A DNA stretch of 64,000 nt from Trichoplusia ni (lineage: Eukaryota; Arthropoda; Insecta; Lepidoptera; Noctuidae): contig NC_039491.1 of NCBI RefSeq assembly GCF_003590095.1, positions 10,292,001 to 10,356,000 of the forward strand, given 5' to 3'. Shown here piece by piece: positions 22,673-36,100 of the stretch (position 1 is its first letter; every line of letters starts with the position of its first letter). The notes below the pieces were generated by a model that was given only the letters and a program-made list of their open reading frames with translations, ran no database searches and had not been told where the DNA came from. The translations under genes and the position numbers were made by a program.

Positions 22673-25438
22673 TTAGCGTACCAAGTCTTCGGGGTTGAAC
22701 ATGCCCTGGAACAAAGAAAAGTCAATTAGATTTATGTTAGATGTGTGAAATATTTATTATTAGGTGTCTTCCTCTATAGACTGTGTTTCAAAATGCACCA
22801 GCACGCCAGCACATAGAAGAGGGTTGGCGAATGCAAATAGCAATATTTGTATTATAACTTAAATTCCAATCCTCACGATGTTTTCTTTCTTCGATTTCTT
22901 GGTGTAAATGTAACTTTGACAAAGTCACATTGGTACTATACCTGCGTCAGGATCGAACCTGCGCCTCGTGCATACAAATTCATATGTAGAACCAAATTTT
23001 TTATGGCTATTTGACAGGCTTCTCATTTTAATTTCATCAACTATCACGCATACCCTTTTAAAATCTGTATTATATGTTAACCCAATATCTCATGACATAA
23101 TAATAACCTAATTATTTCATCAATACTTGCAGATAAAATATATATTGATTTTCTCACCAACTTATTATATTATATGATGTGAATGGAACAAAGTGTAATA
23201 ACTGAGCAGACATTTTTAATAAAATTGAAAATATTTATTACACATTCAATGATTAAACCTTATTATAACAAAGGGTAAGGTTGATGATCTCTTTTAAAAT
23301 GTATCTAACACCACCTAGCGTGATTTAAAAGAAACTATCGCAACGTTGCTGCTATTAGACACTAGATGGCGTTTGATAAAAAACAAAGCGAATAAAATTC
23401 ACGATATAAACCGCTTTATGAAAGGTATAAAAATACTATTTACTTAATTCTTAATTAATGTGAAATTAAAATGATTTTATGAGCAGTCCTGTTACATAGG
23501 ATATTCTTATTGACATCTCATGAAACCATCACTAGTCATAAGTGAAGGTATAAAAAAGAGAAGAAAACTCAAATATTTAACTCCTTATGTAATATTTACG
23601 ATAATTATTCTCCAAGCAATTTCAATCCCACTACACAGAATGACCAAAATTGGAAAATAAAAATATTGACATATTACACCCTTAAACAAAGGTTACCTTA
23701 GCACGACGCAGGATGGAGTCCTTGCTAGCATCATACGGGTGATCCTTGGAGGGGATCTCGAGCACGGCGGGCACCGGCGCGATGTGCGAGTCGATCACGT
23801 GTCGGATCATCTCAGCAATGTTCTGGTTGATCAGAATGATATCGATGTCATCGCGCTTGATGAACCGCTTGAAGCACTCCTCAATTTCGCTGACCGGTGT
23901 GTCTGTGGAAGTGTTATTTTGTTTGTTAGTTTATGGTGGTAGAGTAATATGAGGTATTTTATACTGAAAACATATGTTTAGTATCAAGTTTGAGATTCGT
24001 ATTGAAAAAATATTTGAGACATCTCTACAGTCTGTTTCCCTGAAATATCTGAAGGAAAAGGCAGCCCAGTATATTTTATGTATCGCGTTCAGGACAAGTG
24101 TGGGATCCAGTAGCACTTATACATCTTAGTTACTCATTAATTTCAATCAAGCCTGTTAATAAAAATGTTCTTTCTTTTATTGGGGTTTGCAAGGATGAGT
24201 GTACATTACTAGACCTGACAAAAAAATAATTTCACAATTGTGTGCTAACTTCTCATATGCATTTAAGGATATAAATAGACTCTAATTGTAATAATAGAAT
24301 TCTTAAACACAGTTTGTAATTAGCTGTAAAGTAAGAAATAATAAAAAAATATACCTGTGTCTAAATGTTGTACCTACATATGTATTTTTAAATAGTACAT
24401 ATACATGTATCATATTATAAAGTCAGAATAGGAGACAAAGGTATTTAAAAATGCATTAAGTTTCATTTTGTTTAGTTAACAGTTCTATTGCAGTCAAGTC
24501 AACTGCATTTAGATTGCACTTGAACTGCGGTCCAATCCTTAAGCCTTACTTAGTACTTAAAAAGGTAGGTACAGGAAATCAGTTTAAAAACTTAAACATG
24601 AATAAAAAACAAAGTTAAACTATAAAGATTCAAATGTACTACTGAATTTAGTATGTGTTTAGGCACAGACACTAGATTGTTTACCTTGCAAAATCAATGA
24701 TATCGGTAAAGTCAGTCTGTAGCTTTCAGTGCTACCGACCTATGATTCAGAAACATTTAAAAATGGTTTGCAGTATAGCAATAAGGTCATGTGATCACAA
24801 ATTATACTGAACGAAAAATATGTAACCAGTTCAATCATGAATGGCAAAAGCATTGAAATGGCAACACAGGGTGTAACGAGGATTTATTTCCTGTTTGGCA
24901 ATTTTATATTTGGTTAAGAAGTTACTACAGAAGATACACAGGCGCTATTATTCTTTGATAAAAAGTAATAGACAAAAACATTACTAACTACTTAATAATT
25001 ATGAAACTAAAAAGCTTATTGCACAAATATCATTTTGAACACGAAGTGTGTTAGGTAACTCGTGAGAAAAATCGTCTCCTATTAGGTCCCACTAAACATT
25101 AATTACCGCTCCCAGTCATATTAGAAAACCTTGAAAGGAGGATTTAATGTAATGAAGAGGATCACTTACTCTTGTCAACTACCATGAAGTTTGGGTGTCT
25201 GTTTTTGTTGATTTCACCAATCCCTCCCAACAGGAAGCCAACACATGTGTCCTGAAATCATTATATTCATTTCCAGTAAGATTATTGTTTCTAATAGCTG
25301 AAAATCATGAAAAAACACTAAGTAATGACAAGCAGCCTTTGTCATTATTTGATGATTTTTAACATGTTAATTCACGTTACTTACCTCATCTCCGATGACG
25401 CTGATCAATTTTCCCTTAACAGCCGCGTGTAAAGCCAT
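22673..25438 (-). CDS. Vha14: V-type proton ATPase subunit F
   Basis: Subunit F is a small part of the central stalk of the V1 sector of the vacuolar proton pump. It couples ATP hydrolysis to rotation and helps regulate V1-Vo. Coding exons on the minus strand: 25,438-25,385, 25,251-25,170, 23,902-23,697 and 22,705-22,673. The joins are in frame and give 124 residues, the usual length for insect subunit F. The start reads MALHAAVKGKLISVIGDE, followed by CVGFLLGGIGEINKNR. The middle has the conserved block TPVSEIEECFKRFIKRDDID and then ILINQNIAEMIRHVID. The C-terminus reads HPYDASKDSILRRAK then GMFNPEDLVR. The last exon encodes only ten residues. It is divergent from Cdc40, with a LINE fragment between the two promoters. 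Confidence 0.96.
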
Positions 25439-25689
25439 TTTTCTGTGTTTTTTTCTTATTTTTATGGTATTTTTTGAGAAATGGGAGCTGTCACAAGGGC
25501 TCGTCACCTGACTGTATGGATTTTTGTTATAAGGTTGGTAACATTGTCAAAACATTTTCCATAGACATCATTCTTTCTGGAAATTCGGCCATTCTGTTAC
25601 ATCTTACTGACAGACCAAATCATTTTGAATTTGGTATGCAGCGTTGACAATTTTATTTCCGGACGAAACTCACAGCGTCAAGTGATAAG

Positions 25690-26934
25690 TCATTCCATTA
25701 TAATTCTTGTAGTTTTGACAATAGTGGCCAAAGTATTGGACAGTCTGCTTGACCAGCACTTGAATAAACATATCAACCTCCACGACCAACAATTTGGCTT
25801 CCGGACAGGTTTGTCAACAGAGAGTGCTATCATGTGCCTCAAGGAGACTGTTCAGTACTACGTGACCAGAAAGACGCCGGTGTATGCTTGCTTTTTGGAC
25901 CTGTCAAGGGCGTTCGACCTCGTTTCTTACAGAAAGTTATGGGAAAAGTTGGAAGATGAAACGTCTTGTAACCAGGAGGTTGTGTCCTTATTGAAACATT
26001 GGTACAACAATCAGACTAATGTAGTGAAATGGGCTGGGGCGTCATCAGCAGTGTACAGGTTGAATTGTGGAGTGAGACAGGGTGGCCTGACCTCACCCAG
26101 ACTCTTCAACCTGTATATGAACGGACTTATTGGTGAGCTCAACAGTACCGGCGTCGGATGTCACATAGACGGTGTTTGTGTTAACAACATAAGCTACGCA
26201 GACGACATGGTACTGTTGAGCCCTTCAATGGCAGCGTTAAAAAGTTAGTTAGAATATGTGAAGTGTATGCGGAGGCTCATGGACTGAAATACAATTCGAG
26301 AAAGAGTGAGATTATGATATTTAAGGCTAGCAACAAAAGTTATGCAACAGTTCCTGTCACCTTAAGTGGTAGCGAGTTGAAGCAAGTCTCGAATTTCAAG
26401 TATCTCGGTCACTGGGTCTCCGAGGACTTGAAGGATGATAAAGACTTGGAGAGGGAACGTAGGGCGCTGGCGGTCAGAAGCAATATGTTGGCCCGCAGGT
26501 TTCGGCGATGCAGTGATTCGGTAAAAGTGACTTTGTTTAAAGCTATTGCCAGTCATTGTATACGTGTTCTCTGTGGTAAACTATACGCGGATGACGTATA
26601 ACGCCCTGCGTGTACAATACAACAATACATTTAGGACGCTGCTCAGGTTGCCGCGGTTCTGCAGTGCCTCGGCATGTTTGCTGACGCGCACACTGATGGT
26701 TTTAATGCCATCATCAGAAAACGCAGTGCTTCACTTCTTCACCGAGTGCGGACTAGCACCAATAGCGTCCTAAACGTATTGACTGATAGGTGGGACTCTC
26801 AGTTGCTAAGACACTGGTTAAGCCTTCACACTGTGTTGTAATTTGTATTTTATTTTATTTCTTTGATGTTTTGTGTTACCTACTTTTTATATGGACCTGG
26901 TCTGAAATAAAGATTTATTATTATTATTATTTAT
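25690..26934 (+). pseudogene. 5'-truncated, frameshifted non-LTR retrotransposon (reverse transcriptase)
   Basis: The conserved reverse-transcriptase blocks appear in order: the start of the finger region (VAKVLDSLLDQHL), motif A (CFLDLSRAFD), motif B (GVRQGGLTSPRLFNLYMNG), motif C (SYADDMVLLS) and the thumb region (GLKYNSRKSE then FKYLGHWVS). The frame breaks near 26,246 (apparent one-base loss) and again near 26,550-26,585, and upstream endonuclease sequence is absent. The 3' end is AATAAAGA plus an ATT microsatellite to about 26,934. It resembles the CR1/Rex-like side of the LINE tree, but the clade is not established. It lies between the divergent V-ATPase F and Cdc40 genes. The 5' boundary is approximate. 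Confidence 0.85.
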
Positions 26935-27173
26935 TTCTCAACTTGTCTTTATCTCACGTTAGTTAAAGGCGCATCTGACTATCTCTTTTATTTTATGACA
27001 GACGCTGGAACATTCTTCTGTCGTTCTTGTGTCGTGAAGCTTGCAATGTTTCCATTTGCGTTGTTATTTTGACTGTGTTATTGTGACTGTTAATGAATAT
27101 TGTGGAACTGCCAATAAATTGTGATGAACAATTAATAGTTTAATTATATTAGGTAAATTAGATAAACTGAACA
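26935..27173 (+). promoter_or_regulatory. Probable proximal promoter and 5' UTR of Cdc40
   Basis: This is the remaining unique sequence between the LINE 3' end and the Cdc40 ATG. No TATA box is evident, as is common for housekeeping genes. The exact transcription start is not visible. Confidence 0.4.
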
Positions 27174-30100
27174 ATGTTAAATATACAAAACTACGGCAGT
27201 AGTTCTGAAGACGAGGGTGATAATGAAGCAGAGGCTATCAAAGGCCAGAGTAATGAAAGTTTGCTAACACATCTTAAGCCTGTCGATTCGAACTTTTCGG
27301 TGGCAAAATCAATGCAAATATGTGCAGCACCAGTAGTTATGCCCACGGTAAGTACATTGCTATCTTACAACCTTTTTTTCAGGAAACTTTCTTTCAAACT
27401 TCTTGAGTAAGTTCTTGCAATACTTTCTTGAGTATTCTCATTGAAGTTTTACACTCTTGTGCTTGCGACATGCTAGTGAACACGTGAAAACGAAAGAAAT
27501 TGTGAGGTCAACTACCTTACAATAACAACAAATAAAAAGTTAGGTTATTTCTGTCATTGATATCATAAGTTAGAGACAAAAGTATTGTTTTATTATGTAC
27601 CAAAATTTTTTAAGTAAACAAGCAAAAAGGGAAGCTCTAAAATAAACATTTTTTTTACTTTTTTTTCAGAACAATGATGACACTAGAGTATTAATACCAA
27701 ACAACCAAGAGTTGATGCACAATCCTAAGTTTGAGGAACTCTTTGCTCCGACGTATGGCCCGGAGAATCCTTTTCAAACCCAACAGATGAAAGCAAATAG
27801 GAATATGTTGTCTGGATTTGTAGAAAAAGCACATATAAGTGACTTTCAATTTGAAAATCAAAGAAGAACGTTTACAAGTTATGGACATGCTGTAGATCCT
27901 TCAACTAATGGTGACACTAGTGGTGATGCTATTGTTGGTAGGTGTTTATAACATATACATAAATAAGTTTGTAAGTTTGTATGTACAGTGAATTTGTAGA
28001 TAGGTACAACTTAGGTTTAAACCATTCATGAATAAAATCTGTGGCAAAAAACTGGTGTCTTTGCCTTTGCCTCTGCTGTAAAACTTGTTTATGACCTCAC
28101 AACTGACAGTGAAATCAATAGCATGTAATTTTGGCTTTGCTACAAAAATGTTCCTCCTATCAACCTTCACACAGACCCTATTCTATAATTTTGCCTGTTT
28201 TTCATTACAGCAAGTAAATAATTTTCAATATAATAAGTTTACTATAATAGTCTCTTCAACTGATTCCAGTATCAGCAATGGTGGCGCCACCTGAGGAGGT
28301 TGTGGGGAAGTCAGTGTTTGAGACGATTAAGAAGAGGCCTTTAGATAAGAAGAAGAGAAACAAGAATGACAAGCCTGAAGACATCACAGGGTTCCTGGGA
28401 CCCTGGGGTGGATATGTGGGGGAACAGAGGTATAGTACATTATCTTAAGTTTAATAATATAATATTTATGACAGTAGACTTAAGCTAGGTAAGCGTATGA
28501 TAATCCAAGGTATTCAAAATTCTTGTCATCTTGAAAGCAAGCAAAAGATAAATGATTTATGACTGAAAACTTATATAAATGTTAAAGTTATTCCTGAATA
28601 GAAATACTTGGAATGGTTAAATATAATTTCTAGACAATGTTTGTTGTATTTGTTCCTTTTTAAAATGGTTCCTGTTTAAAATCCTTACTAAGTTTTATGA
28701 ATCTTCTTTGCTGTGAGACAAAAAGTGAAACTGATTGCTGTTTTAAATATTCCAGAGTAATGAGGCCTGAAGGGGACGAAGCAAAAGAGTTACAAGAAAT
28801 AGTTGCAAAACGACAGAAGAAAGGCAAAGTTGATGATGACAAACCTCTGGAGGAGAAATCTATATTCCATAGTAAGAGTTTTGTTTTAACATCATGTTAG
28901 GTGTCTTATGTCTGTCAAACACTTAGCCCTCATTATGAAATAGCAGTTTGATTGACTATCAAATAGGTTCTTTATTTACTCATCTTCATGCAGGTGGTAT
29001 GAATTTTTAGGTTTAGCAGTTAATGCAGTTGCAGATGAACAAAAATGTATATCTAAACTCTTAGCTTTAATTAAGGTTATTGTCTTTTTAAACAAAAATG
29101 AGGTTATTGGGGTTTTTTTGTAAGGTGGATTCTAAGTTTTTTGAGAATCATTAAATCTCTTTGGCCATCTACGTCATTTCATGATTAGAGACTCGAATTG
29201 GGTGGGATTTTTTGGGTTCAAAACTAGTCGGGCGATTTCTGAATTAATATGCGTGTATAAACGTTTTAGACAAAAAAAAAAGTTTTCTTGTATACCAGAT
29301 ATTACTTAACATGTATTCCCTCCCCCCAGTCGAGGACGCGACAGACTACCTGGGCCGCTCGTGGGTGGCGGCGCCGCGCGCTGAGACTCAGCTGCGCAGT
29401 GACGCGCCGCCGGACAAGTGCTTCCTGCCCAAGGTACAGCCACACGATACACACTGATAGAGTTTTAAGCCATTATTCTATGCATAGATACTAATTCAAG
29501 AGACCTTTCCCAGAGCAAGTTGCTTTTACAAATGGGCATTTAAATAAAAAGTAATAGCCTGTCCATTTAAAATAGATATTAGCAGATCAATTTTTTTTAA
29601 GGAAGGCCCCTGCCTATGTGGAACAATACCAAATTATTGTTAATCCTGACCCACTTCATGGATTTCACTCACAGATTTGCTTTTTCGAATTCCAACTTTT
29701 CCAATCAAAGTGACCTCACAACATTTTTCTCAACTAGCGGCAAAAACTTAAAAAAAAAGAATGTGTTTAATGTTTAATTAAAACATTTCTGTGCAATATC
29801 CTCAGGCACACATCTTCACGTGGAAAGGCCACACGAAAGGAGTGGCGGCTGTCCGCTGGTTCCCTGGAACTGCTCACCTTATGCTCTCCGCCGGCATGGA
29901 CTGCAGAGTCAAGGTAAAAATGCCGACAAAATCTTTCTAACTTTCTTGAATTAGCAAAGAATACGTATAGTAACTATGTATATATTATTTGTATTTTCTT
30001 TGTTTTTTTTTTCATTATCAACTTCCCGTAGCAACTATCAAGAATTGTTATTCTTATGCCGCAGGGAGGTTCACAAACATTCAAACCACATACATAAAGA

Positions 30101-33100
30101 CCCAGGCATATAGATATTATAGGTCACACCAATATATGCCTCATGCTATGATCGTAACCATTGTGTACCCCAATTAATATTTATTGGCTGACTCCAGTCC
30201 ATCCTGTTTACTGGATTAACATATGTTTGTATGTTTCATCAGATTTGGGAGGTATATGGCGACCGTCGCTGCATTAGAACGTACTTTGGCCATCGGCAAG
30301 CTGTCAGAGATGTTAACTTCAACAACAGTGGCAATCAGTTCCTGTCGGCTGGTCAGTATATAATATTAGGGGCCAAACTTGAGAAACTTTTAGGGGTCCA
30401 AGTGAGCTATTTCACGTAAAATGGAAAAATAATATATGTTTTCAATTTAACAATCTCAATTTTCTTTTATTTCAGCTTACGACCGCTATATAAAGTTATG
30501 GGACACGGAGACAGGAGAATGTATATCGCGGTTCACATCGCGGAAGGTCCCGTACTGCGCCAAGTTCAACCCTGATGAGGACAAGCAGAACCTGTTTGTT
30601 GCTGGCACCTCGGATAAGAAAATTATTTGTGTGAGTATTCTTGATTATAAATACAAATATTGTATAGTAGCTGTGCCCCTACAGCTACGGTGTAACCCGC
30701 GTTTAAACTTGGAATTTTGTATATTAACTGAATATTAAGTATGGACGAAAAGTTTAAATCCCACTTAGGACTCGAATTTCGACTTCACCAATTAAGCTAC
30801 CAAGGTTGATGACTGAGAAGTCAAATTATGCTTTTTTAAACTTTCTATTTTTCCATTACAATGTCTATTTTTTTAAAGGTTCCCCAGTACAAGGCTTAGT
30901 GTATTGCAAAGCTGGCAACAAGACACCTCTGTATCGATCCAACCTTTCCCTAAATAACTAGTATACTCGGCTGTCCCCAGTGGGACACCCGCACCGGGGA
31001 GGTGGTCCAGGAGTACGACCGTCACCTGGGCGCGGTCAACAGCATCACGTTCGTGGACGACAACAGGCGCTTCGTCACCACCTCCGACGACAAGAGTTTG
31101 CGCGTCTGGGAGTGGTGAGCATATACCTATCTCGCTAATACTCGACTGCGGCTGAACCGATTTGGCTTACTTTAGTCTTGAAATATGCCTTCGTTCGTGG
31201 ACTTTCCACGAAAAGTTTAAGCGGTGAGAAGATAAGCAAAAGTTGCAAAAAATTATTGTAATTTTGTCTACATTGTTGTCATCGACTGTTAGGCGGTACA
31301 TACTTTGCTGGGACAGCTAGCAAACAATCAGCCTGTAATTGCCCCAATACTATACTAACATTGCTGAGGCCTACTACGACTGTTTTAAGCAAGTCTGCTG
31401 TACTTGTTGAAGAGAGAGAGTAGCTCACTTTTTTGGCAAAATGTAGAGGTCCTAATACCATCTGCAAATGTCCTAAACCAAAGCTGGAAATCTCTTTCTA
31501 TACAGGGATGGAACGAGCATTGATTGCCATGTTTACTAAGTTATTTATGACTAATATCAGAGCTTGTGTTTGGATAGAAAAAAACAACCATTAAGCCTTT
31601 TAAAGCTGCAAAAGAATACCTTTTTGTTTTTTTACGAAACATTACCCTTTCACACTATCATTTTGAATGAGACACTTGACACTATTTGAATTCTTTCTAA
31701 ACGAATATTTCTTGTCTACTGTTTAGTTAACCGACCACAATTTTCTGACCCAATCCACATTGACAGGGACATACCGGTCGACATGAAGTACATAGCGGAC
31801 CCGTCGATGCACTCGCTCCCATCAGTGACAGTGTCCCCCAACGGCAAGTGGCTCGCGTGCCAGTCCATGGACAACAAGGTCATCGTGTTCAGCGCCCTCA
31901 ACCGGTTCAAGATGAACAGGAAGAAGACCTTCAGCGGTCACATGGTGGCCGGATACGCTTGTTCTGTGGACTTCTCGCCCGATATGAGGTATGTTACTAA
32001 CATTCATTAGTACTTAATCCATAGACTATCCGTGCAGTCTATGGATTATCTGTGGTTAAGCCGAGTGGTTGAGGTCACCACGCCATACCCACTGAGCGCG
32101 ACGTGTCGCAGGTTCGATCCCCGTGTAGGACAAGAATTTGTGTGATCCACGAATGCTTGTTCTGAGTCTGGGTGTCTACGTGCATGTCACTTGAATGTTT
32201 GTGAAACCCCCCGGGACAAAGAAAAAGAAAGATAGAAAGTCTTATAGAGACGATGAATATAGTATGCGTTGTAATATATCTGAGGGCTTTGATATTCGGT
32301 TACTTGAGGGTAGGCGCCGTTGACCATACTTAAGCTTTAAATTGGCCATTTCGCGTAGGGTGGGTGCATTTTTGCTATATACAGTAGGGTAAAATAATAT
32401 ATATCACCGCCCTCAAAGAATCTATAGTAGGTATAGTGTTAATGAAGTGTAATAATTAACCATAATCCAACTATGAACTAAAAAAAATATTTTAGTAAAA
32501 GCAACGTAAGTCGCCAATGCGTTAGATCGCGTTTCGATATCGATATCGCTGTGGTACGTAAGAAGTTATTATAATGTATGCTTGAATCCGGGTTTTGCCA
32601 AGTACAGTGTATTTTTCCATAACAATTAATACATAACGTCAGATTGACTATGAGAAATGTTAATGTATTATCTATACTTCTATACTCTATATTATACTTA
32701 TATACTTATACTAATATATAAAGCTGAAGAGTTTGTTTGTTTGTTTGAACGCGCTAATCTCAGAAACTACTGGTCCAAATTGAAAAATTCTTTTTGTTTT
32801 GAATAGACCATTCATCGAGGAAGGCTTTAGGCTATAAACCATCACGCTGCGACTAATAGGAGCGAAGATACAATGGAAAATGTGAAAAAACAGGGCAGGT
32901 ATAAATCATAACTTATATCTTCTACCCATGGGGACGAAGTCGCGGGCAACAGCTAGTGCTTTATATTTATGAGAATTTTCTAACTGACTAAGGAGAAGCA
33001 CTACAACAAATTAAACAGATTCTTTTCCTACTATTTTAACTAAAACATTCATGTATTTGCACAGCAATGAGTCACTTAATAGTGTACTAAAGAAACAGTA

Positions 33101-36100
33101 TTTGTGAATTAAAAAACAGAATGCAGCTAAATTTTTAAAGCTAATTTAAAGACATTGTAAAATACACTGGGAGTCCCGTTAATCAACTTAAGCCGAAAAA
33201 GGGTGATAGGATCAATAAACAATTGATCGAGTATTTTTTATCATTTTCTAATAACCACTAATAGCTAGCCTAGTACCACTTGTCGACGAGGCATTGATTT
33301 CTTTGACATCCTGTATAAACTACTAGCTGTTGCCCGCGACTTCGTCCACGTGGTTAGAAGATATAAGTTGGGAAGTTTTGAACGGAAGCCTCGTATCTTC
33401 GCTAATAGTCGCAGCGTGATGGTATATAGCCTAGTTTTTTTCAATTTGAACCAGTAGTTCCTGAGATTAGCGCGTCCAAAAAACAAACAAATAAACAAAC
33501 AAACTCTTCAGCTTTATATATTAGTATAGATTCAATTACTTGAGCTACTCGTATTAACCTCAGCTTGTTTACGCTGTATTAATACACGTTTATCACGTGA
33601 TTTCGAACGCATCGTGTGATCGCTTACATAACAATATTATGTAAAAATAAACACAGACTGTGTTCCCACAGCTGTTCCTACCGCATATATTTAGGAACAA
33701 AGTAAATATATATATTTATTTTTATTTTTTATATTTATGATAAAATTTTGATAATTTTATGTATAGTTGATATTGAAATAATTTAATTGGCCATAGGTAG
33801 AGGTGCGTAAGATTGGAATATTTTTGTAGTGTTGCTAGTATTTATTTATTACTAGCTTTTCGCCCGCGGCTTCGTCCGCGTCGAGGTCGGTTATATCGCG
33901 TTTCTAAGAAAACTCTTCAAAAGTTCGTGATAAAAATTCCTATTTCTAAATTCCTATCCTATGTTCTTTCTCAAGGTCAACTATGTCTCTGTACCAAATT
34001 TCATTAAAATCAGTTCAGTTGTTTAGACGTGAAAGCGTGACAGACAGACAGACAGACAGAGTTACTTTCGCATTTATAATATTAGTAAGCAGACAGAATA
34101 AATAGTTATATAAAAAAACCTGATTAGTTAATACATCATATTAACAGTACTCTCTATAAAAAAAACCACATAACTTTAAATGTTTTAACCTTTGGACTAA
34201 TACAGCAAATATATAACTGAAATGAAACTACTTTTACGGATTTTATCGTAGTATATAAATATGAAGGTAGAACGAGCAACATCTCCTGTCAAGACGAACG
34301 CCATCTCAGTCTGCCCGTGACCATGATACCTGCAAAGGTTTCGAAACGTCGGGAACTAAAATCTAAAATTAAACCGCGATAAAATCCGTAAAAGTAGTTT
34401 CATTTCAATGTCTAATATTCGCGTAAACCTAAGAAACCACTAAATATATAACTGTAATTGTAAATCTGTAAAGTACACAATATAACTATATAACAAGAAC
34501 TGTTGCTAAGCAAAAGATTTATTAAAAACTGATAAAAAAGTCTCACAATTGTTTATTTTGTAGTAAATTTCCTGTGTATTACGGGAGATATCTCAATCAA
34601 AATTTCCGATCAGATTGTCTGATCACGTTTGTGCATATCAGTGCACACGTGAATTGCACTTTTGAAGAATAGGTTAGTTGACTGTAAGCTTATATTTTGA
34701 ATTTTTGAGGATTCTATTTTTTATGGTAGCCTTATATATGTTAACTACCCTATTGTGTTCTAACCGTAGCTTCAGTAGGATTTCTGCCGTAGTGGAACAA
34801 AAAAACATTGGGCTTACTCTCTCTACTGTATTAGCAAGGATTGGAATTACACTTCATCTACATTTAACGACGCTGATAGATGATACTGAATCTCTAAGGT
34901 TTACTAAACGGCTTACTAGACGGTTTACTAGACTAAACCGGTTTCTAATGTTGAGTCTCATGAACAATGCTGAAAATCAGAAATAAGCCTCTTTAGGGAT
35001 GTTAGGTCTATTTTTTCAAATTCTAACTCTGACTTGGAAAGTTTCTCATCTCAGCGATAAATCACTGAATATAACTGTTCTCTTAGTATAATAATTATAT
35101 TGGTATTTGCACGCGCATCCAAATTTAGCCTTGTACACTCAAATCAAATAACTGGGCTACGAATTACGCTCACAAAACATTCAAACACTAACATACCTAT
35201 TTCGACCTTGATTCGAAATGCATTTACTATACACGTTCCCTCTCGTGTCATTGAAACCTGTAGGTCCAAATTCCTTTGCGTCATATCAGGCGTCAAAATA
35301 GCCATATTCGTACCGCATACCTTGGCTACAAATCGGTCATTCATTTAAATGGATCTATTTACAGCTATCACCTATCACAACACCCAATTACGTTGGTGAA
35401 TAATCTATTATTTGGTGTACAGTAAGTAACAAAAGCACAAAGGGAGTAAAAAACAGTTTTTACAAGAGTGCTCGGATAGCCACGTGCTTTTGGCCACCAC
35501 GCCAACTCTACTGTGAGCAAAGTATTGCGGGGTTCGATCCCCGCGTAGGACAAACGTTTGTGTAATCAACGAATGTCCTGGGTCGGGATGTTTGTGCTTG
35601 TGACTTGTATGTTTGTGAAACACTCGAATTCCTACGTGCCAGAATCGTTTAAATAAAATGGGTTATCCAAATCGAATCTTTCTGTTTGTGTTCATATTTT
35701 ATTTCATAATCGCAACAACAACAGCATTTGATTGTATTCTGATGTCTATAAATCTGATTTTTTCACCAACGTTTGTTGCTGATAGTACTTACGTCTTCTT
35801 ATGTAATATTAGTGACATATGAAGATGATATGTGAGCTGCTCCTAATGTTATGTGAAATACGCTATGTCCGGCCTTAACCGGTGACGTGACGCTCATGTG
35901 ATATTGAAGGGTGGAGTACTAGTGATGGAATAGCGTTTGATGAGGAAATATTTTAAGAGAGGATAAAACTACCAATGAAAACCCCAGTTCGTTGCGATCA
36001 CTGAAGCCTCGTGACCTTCTACTCTTGCTGAACACTTCTGATAGGATTAGAGGATCTACCAGTTGTGAAAGCGTAACAGCGCATTACGCGGCGTAGAGCG

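Noticed and set aside
23739..23952. Plus-strand ORFs over V-ATPase F exon 3
   Set aside because: Antisense shadows of the conserved minus-strand exon.
32051..32125. Possible genuine tRNA genes at SINE heads (also 8879, 35,470, 41,756, 50,285)
   Set aside because: The A and B boxes are present, but acceptor stems do not close and all share non-tRNA bodies, so they are SINEs.
34041..34065. GACA microsatellite as an independent feature
   Set aside because: It is an internal part of the RTE-type repeat at 33,851-34,087.
34678..34986. 102-codon ORF in the Cdc40 intron, at first suspected to be transposon protein
   Set aside because: No reverse-transcriptase, integrase or transposase motif in any frame; repeat-like surroundings only.
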